16,748 nt of DNA from Chitinophaga pinensis (lineage in GTDB: Bacteria; Bacteroidota; Bacteroidia; NS11-12g; UBA9320). The DNA is taken from contig CAMDCQ010000030.1 of assembly GCA_945890595.1 (NCBI GenBank), forward strand, positions 1-16,748, given 5' to 3'. Below are positions 14,044-16,748 of this stretch, piece after piece; positions within the stretch are counted from its first letter, which is position 1; each line of letters begins with the position of its first letter. Made by a program: the position numbers and the translations under genes. The notes below the pieces were generated by a model. That model made no database searches. It was not told the origin of the DNA and saw nothing but the letters and a program-made list of their open reading frames with translations.

Positions 14044-15444
14044 ATGAGATATACCATAATTCTAGCAGTACTTGGTTTAGTACAATCTGTGTTTGCTCAA
14101 AAGCAAACACCTCAAGAATACATTGAGTTATACAAAGATTTGTCCATTATAGAAATGCATCGAAGCGGCGTACCTGCCAGTATTACGCTTGCTCAGGGAA
14201 TCCTTGAAAGTAATAGTGGCAATAGTAGATTGGCTAAATTTGCCAATAACCATTTTGGTATAAAGTGTAAAGGAGAATGGACTGGAAATGTAATTTATGC
14301 TAACGATGATGCACCTGACGAATGTTTTAGAGCATACGAAAGTGTGCTGCTTTCCTATCAAGACCATTCCAATTTTTTACGTAAAAGTTGGAGATATCAA
14401 CCCCTTTTTGAACTTAAAACGACAGATTATCAAGGGTGGTGCCAAGGGTTACAAAAAGCGGGCTATGCAACCAATCCGCAATATGATGCTATTTTAATAA
14501 GCTTAATAGAGCGATACAAATTAAATCAATACGACGATGCTTCCATGCCTGGAACTGGATTCCCCTTCATAACGTTAGGCGAAACTATTAACGGAGTGCC
14601 CGTAAAAATTGCTAAACCTGGGGAAACCGTTAGCACAATTGCAGAAGACAATTACGTACGCGATAAACATATTCGAAAATGGAATGACTTAGAAGACGGA
14701 GAGCAAATAAAGGCCGGTGACATTGTGTACTTAAAACCTAAACGCAGATCGGGTTCTGAAGAAAAACACATTGTAGCAAAAGGCGAGGATATGCACTACA
14801 TTTCTCAAAAATACGGTGTAAAACTAAAACAACTCTATAGAAAAAACCACATGGAAACCGGGGAAGAACCCAAAGCAGGGGAAGTTATTTATATGCAAAA
14901 AAAGCGAGATAGCGATGATGAAATAGAGACTGCTAAGAAAGATCCTATGTGGGGCAAAGAAGAGAAAGATGTATTTGTAAATCCGAACTCTATTCCTAAA
15001 AAAACAGACCCCAATACAAAAATTCCTGCTGCTCCTGAAAAAATAGATATTAAAATACCCGAATTCCATTTAGTTGAAAAAGGAGATAACATCTACCGTA
15101 TTGCTGAGAAATACCACATATTTGAAGAAGATATTTTAGATTGGAATCCCGATTTAAATCCAAATACGATGCGTGTAGGCCAGAGAATTAATCTGAAAAA
15201 ATTAGATAACAATACCGTAAAAAGTACGCCTCCAAAACCAGTAGAATCGCTTTCGGACGAAGAGGTGAAGAAAATATCGGCAAAAATTACCGTGAATGGT
15301 GCCGTATTCCATCACGTGGTAAAAGGAGATACACTTTACAATATCTGTAAAAGGTATAACGTAACCGAAGAGCAACTAAAGAAGTGGAACAAGCTTGACA
15401 CCATCAACATCCAATTGGGTCAAAAACTACAAGTATCAGAATGA
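14044..15444 (+). CDS. Secreted glucosaminidase (GH73/FlgJ-like) with four LysM repeats
   Basis: The 466 residues start with a signal peptide (1-18, VFA/QK). A glucosaminidase domain (about 25-160) follows, with LAQGILESNSGNSRLA (49-64), where E55 is the likely catalytic acid, and NNHFGIKCKG (68-77), both hallmarks of peptidoglycan N-acetylglucosaminidases of the FlgJ/GH73 type. Four LysM modules come next, at about 187-231, 241-285, 340-384 and 421-464. LysM 3 and 4 are clearest: EKGDNIYRIAEKYHI and VKGDTLYNICKRYNV. LysM binds GlcNAc chains of peptidoglycan, so this is a wall hydrolase used in growth, division or turnover. A charged, Pro-rich linker (290-338) separates LysM 2 and 3. The first two LysM copies are divergent. 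Its TGA overlaps the start of the symporter gene by four bases. Unusually, an exported hydrolase is coupled to a transporter. Confidence 0.92.
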   Translation: MRYTIILAVLGLVQSVFAQKQTPQEYIELYKDLSIIEMHRSGVPASITLAQGILESNSGNSRLAKFANNHFGIKCKGEWTGNVIYANDDAPDECFRAYESVLLSYQDHSNFLRKSWRYQPLFELKTTDYQGWCQGLQKAGYATNPQYDAILISLIERYKLNQYDDASMPGTGFPFITLGETINGVPVKIAKPGETVSTIAEDNYVRDKHIRKWNDLEDGEQIKAGDIVYLKPKRRSGSEEKHIVAKGEDMHYISQKYGVKLKQLYRKNHMETGEEPKAGEVIYMQKKRDSDDEIETAKKDPMWGKEEKDVFVNPNSIPKKTDPNTKIPAAPEKIDIKIPEFHLVEKGDNIYRIAEKYHIFEEDILDWNPDLNPNTMRVGQRINLKKLDNNTVKSTPPKPVESLSDEEVKKISAKITVNGAVFHHVVKGDTLYNICKRYNVTEEQLKKWNKLDTINIQLGQKLQVSE

Positions 15445-16748
15445 AACCGGAAATTACATTACTTATTTTGTTAGCCTACTTTGCTATGCTGATAATCGTA
15501 TCTTGGGTTACCTCCAAAGATGCAGATGATACCTCTTTTTATACGGGTAACAGACAATCACACTGGTTTTTAGTCGCCTTCGGAATGATAGGCGCTTCAC
15601 TGTCTGGCGTTACCTTTTTGAGCGTGCCGGGAGCCGTGGCCAGCACGCACTTTGGTTATTTTCAGGTGGTACTAGGATATATGGTGGGGTACATGCTTAT
15701 CGCACTCGTTTTACTTCCATTATATTACAGACTAAATCTAACGTCTATTTACACCTACTTAGAAGGACGATTTGGACCACAAACCTATAAAACAGGAGCT
15801 GCCTATTTTTTGATTTCCCGTGTTATTGGAGCCTCATTCAGGTTATTCCTTACTGCAGGAGTGTTGCACCTCGCTGTTTTTGGTGCATTAGACTTGCCAT
15901 TCCAAATCCCTTTTTGGGTTACTGTGGCCATCACGATCGCTTTAATTTTTGCCTATACTGCTAAAGGAGGAATTAAAACCGTGGTTTATACCGATGTATT
16001 GCAAACGTTCTTCTTACTTGCATCTGTCGTATTTACTATTATTTATATAGTAAATAAGCTAGATTGGACTTGGGCTGAAGTACTTACTAACTTGGCAAAT
16101 GACCCGAATACCCAAATCTTTCACTTTGAAGGACAAGGAAGCAATGTGTTTTGGAAACAGTTTTTAGGCGGGGCTTTTATCGCTCTGGCCATGACTGGAT
16201 TAGACCAAGATATGATGCAAAAAAACCTAAGTATTAGCAGTATCAAGAAAGCACAAAAAAACATCTATGTACAGATGGCCATGTTTTTAGTGGTAAATAT
16301 AATTTTTCTTTGTCTTGGAGCGCTATTATACCAATATGCCGCTGCTTTCCAAGTTACAGACTTTGAAAAACCCGATCAATTATTCACCTCTATTGCCATG
16401 CGGCATTCAGCACCTTATGTGGGTGCATTCTTTATCATAGGACTTGTGGCTGCAGCCTATAGCAGTGCCGATAGCGCACTAACGGCTCTAACCACTAGCT
16501 TTTGCGTAGATTTTCTGGGGTATGAACGAAACGGTAAAGTGACTGACAAGAAGATGCGTAAAACCGTTCATATCTCATTTGCTGTTATTTTATTTTTTAC
16601 AATTCTTATTTTTAAAGAACTCAATAATGATTCTGTCATCAATGAACTTTTTAAAGTCGCAGGCTTTACCTACGGACCGCTCTTAGGACTTTTTGCTTTT
16701 GGAATATTAACCACCAAAAACTTCAATGATAAACACGTTATTTTGATA
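15441..16748 (+). CDS. Sodium:solute symporter (SSS family), 3' end outside the window
   Basis: The frame runs from ATG 15441 to the right edge without a stop: 436 residues with about eleven hydrophobic segments. The SSS family (SGLT/PutP/NIS type) fits: an N-terminal FYTGNRQSHWFLVAFGMIGASLSGVTFLSVPG block with the sodium-site helix, YTAKGGIKTVVYTDVLQ in the middle, and the core helix AYSSADSALTALTTSF, whose S-S pair matches the Na2 sodium-binding position. Such proteins use the sodium gradient to import sugars, amino acids, sialic acid or vitamins. Substrate cannot be read from the sequence. Start is chosen because it overlaps the glucosaminidase stop (ATGA), which also places it in the same transcript. 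Peptidoglycan-derived sugar would be a natural guess, but the evidence is only position. Confidence 0.9.
   Translation, partial: MKPEITLLILLAYFAMLIIVSWVTSKDADDTSFYTGNRQSHWFLVAFGMIGASLSGVTFLSVPGAVASTHFGYFQVVLGYMVGYMLIALVLLPLYYRLNLTSIYTYLEGRFGPQTYKTGAAYFLISRVIGASFRLFLTAGVLHLAVFGALDLPFQIPFWVTVAITIALIFAYTAKGGIKTVVYTDVLQTFFLLASVVFTIIYIVNKLDWTWAEVLTNLANDPNTQIFHFEGQGSNVFWKQFLGGAFIALAMTGLDQDMMQKNLSISSIKKAQKNIYVQMAMFLVVNIIFLCLGALLYQYAAAFQVTDFEKPDQLFTSIAMRHSAPYVGAFFIIGLVAAAYSSADSALTALTTSFCVDFLGYERNGKVTDKKMRKTVHISFAVILFFTILIFKELNNDSVINELFKVAGFTYGPLLGLFAFGILTTKNFNDKHVILI

Noticed and set aside
1..16748. Defence island, mobile element, CRISPR or biosynthetic cluster
   Set aside because: Every substantial coding region is a housekeeping or envelope gene; no transposase, integrase, terminal repeats, regular spaced repeats, toxin-antitoxin pair or tRNA was seen.

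Overview
The window looks like an AT-rich chromosomal segment of a Bacteroidota bacterium, most likely in the Flavobacteriales. Supporting signs are -7 promoter boxes of the TAnnTTTG type, A-rich rather than strong Shine-Dalgarno leaders, a Cys lipobox protein of the Bacteroidota style, a short MenE, and the combination of a PpiC/SurA-like chaperone cluster with a MoxR ATPase. It reads as ordinary housekeeping and envelope territory. I see no tRNA, rRNA, CRISPR array, transposase, integrase, phage gene or restriction/defence island.

Layout. (1) 1-452, +: the C-terminal end of a membrane protein, probably a CDP-alcohol phosphatidyltransferase, followed by a hairpin terminator. (2) 589-2707, +: a tight four-gene run of a YhcH/YjgK/YiaL-family protein, a small exported thioredoxin-fold protein (WCRPC), an exported redoxin (CNHC) and a small lipoprotein of unknown function. 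(3) 9224 down to 2704, -: a five-gene run, transcribed in the order large two-parvulin PpiC-type chaperone, SurA-like lipoprotein with a degenerate isomerase region, SurA-like chaperone, MoxR AAA+ ATPase, and a two-domain nuclease (DEDDh exonuclease + GIY-YIG) carrying a UvrC-like cysteine cluster. The first four genes overlap or nearly touch. (4) 9364-10359, +: menE (menaquinone pathway). (5) 10495-11136, +: trmB (tRNA m7G46 methyltransferase), apparently leaderless. (6) 13906 down to 11131, -: dsbD-like transmembrane thiol reductase followed one base later by gmhA (first step of ADP-heptose synthesis for LPS). (7) 14044-16748, +: a secreted glucosaminidase with four LysM repeats, overlapping by 4 bases a sodium:solute symporter that runs off the window edge.

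Much of the window serves the cell envelope: outer-membrane protein folding (three chaperones), periplasmic thiol chemistry (DsbD, two thioredoxin-fold proteins), LPS core (gmhA), peptidoglycan hydrolysis (glucosaminidase) and membrane lipid synthesis. Two pairs of convergent genes overlap at their stop codons (2704-2707 and 11131-11136), leaving no room for terminators.

I did not find a convincing undescribed system. The points most worth a second look are the cysteine cluster in the exonuclease/GIY-YIG fusion, the loss of isomerase motifs in the middle chaperone, the leaderless-looking trmB start, and an inverted repeat in the dsbD/glucosaminidase intergenic region.
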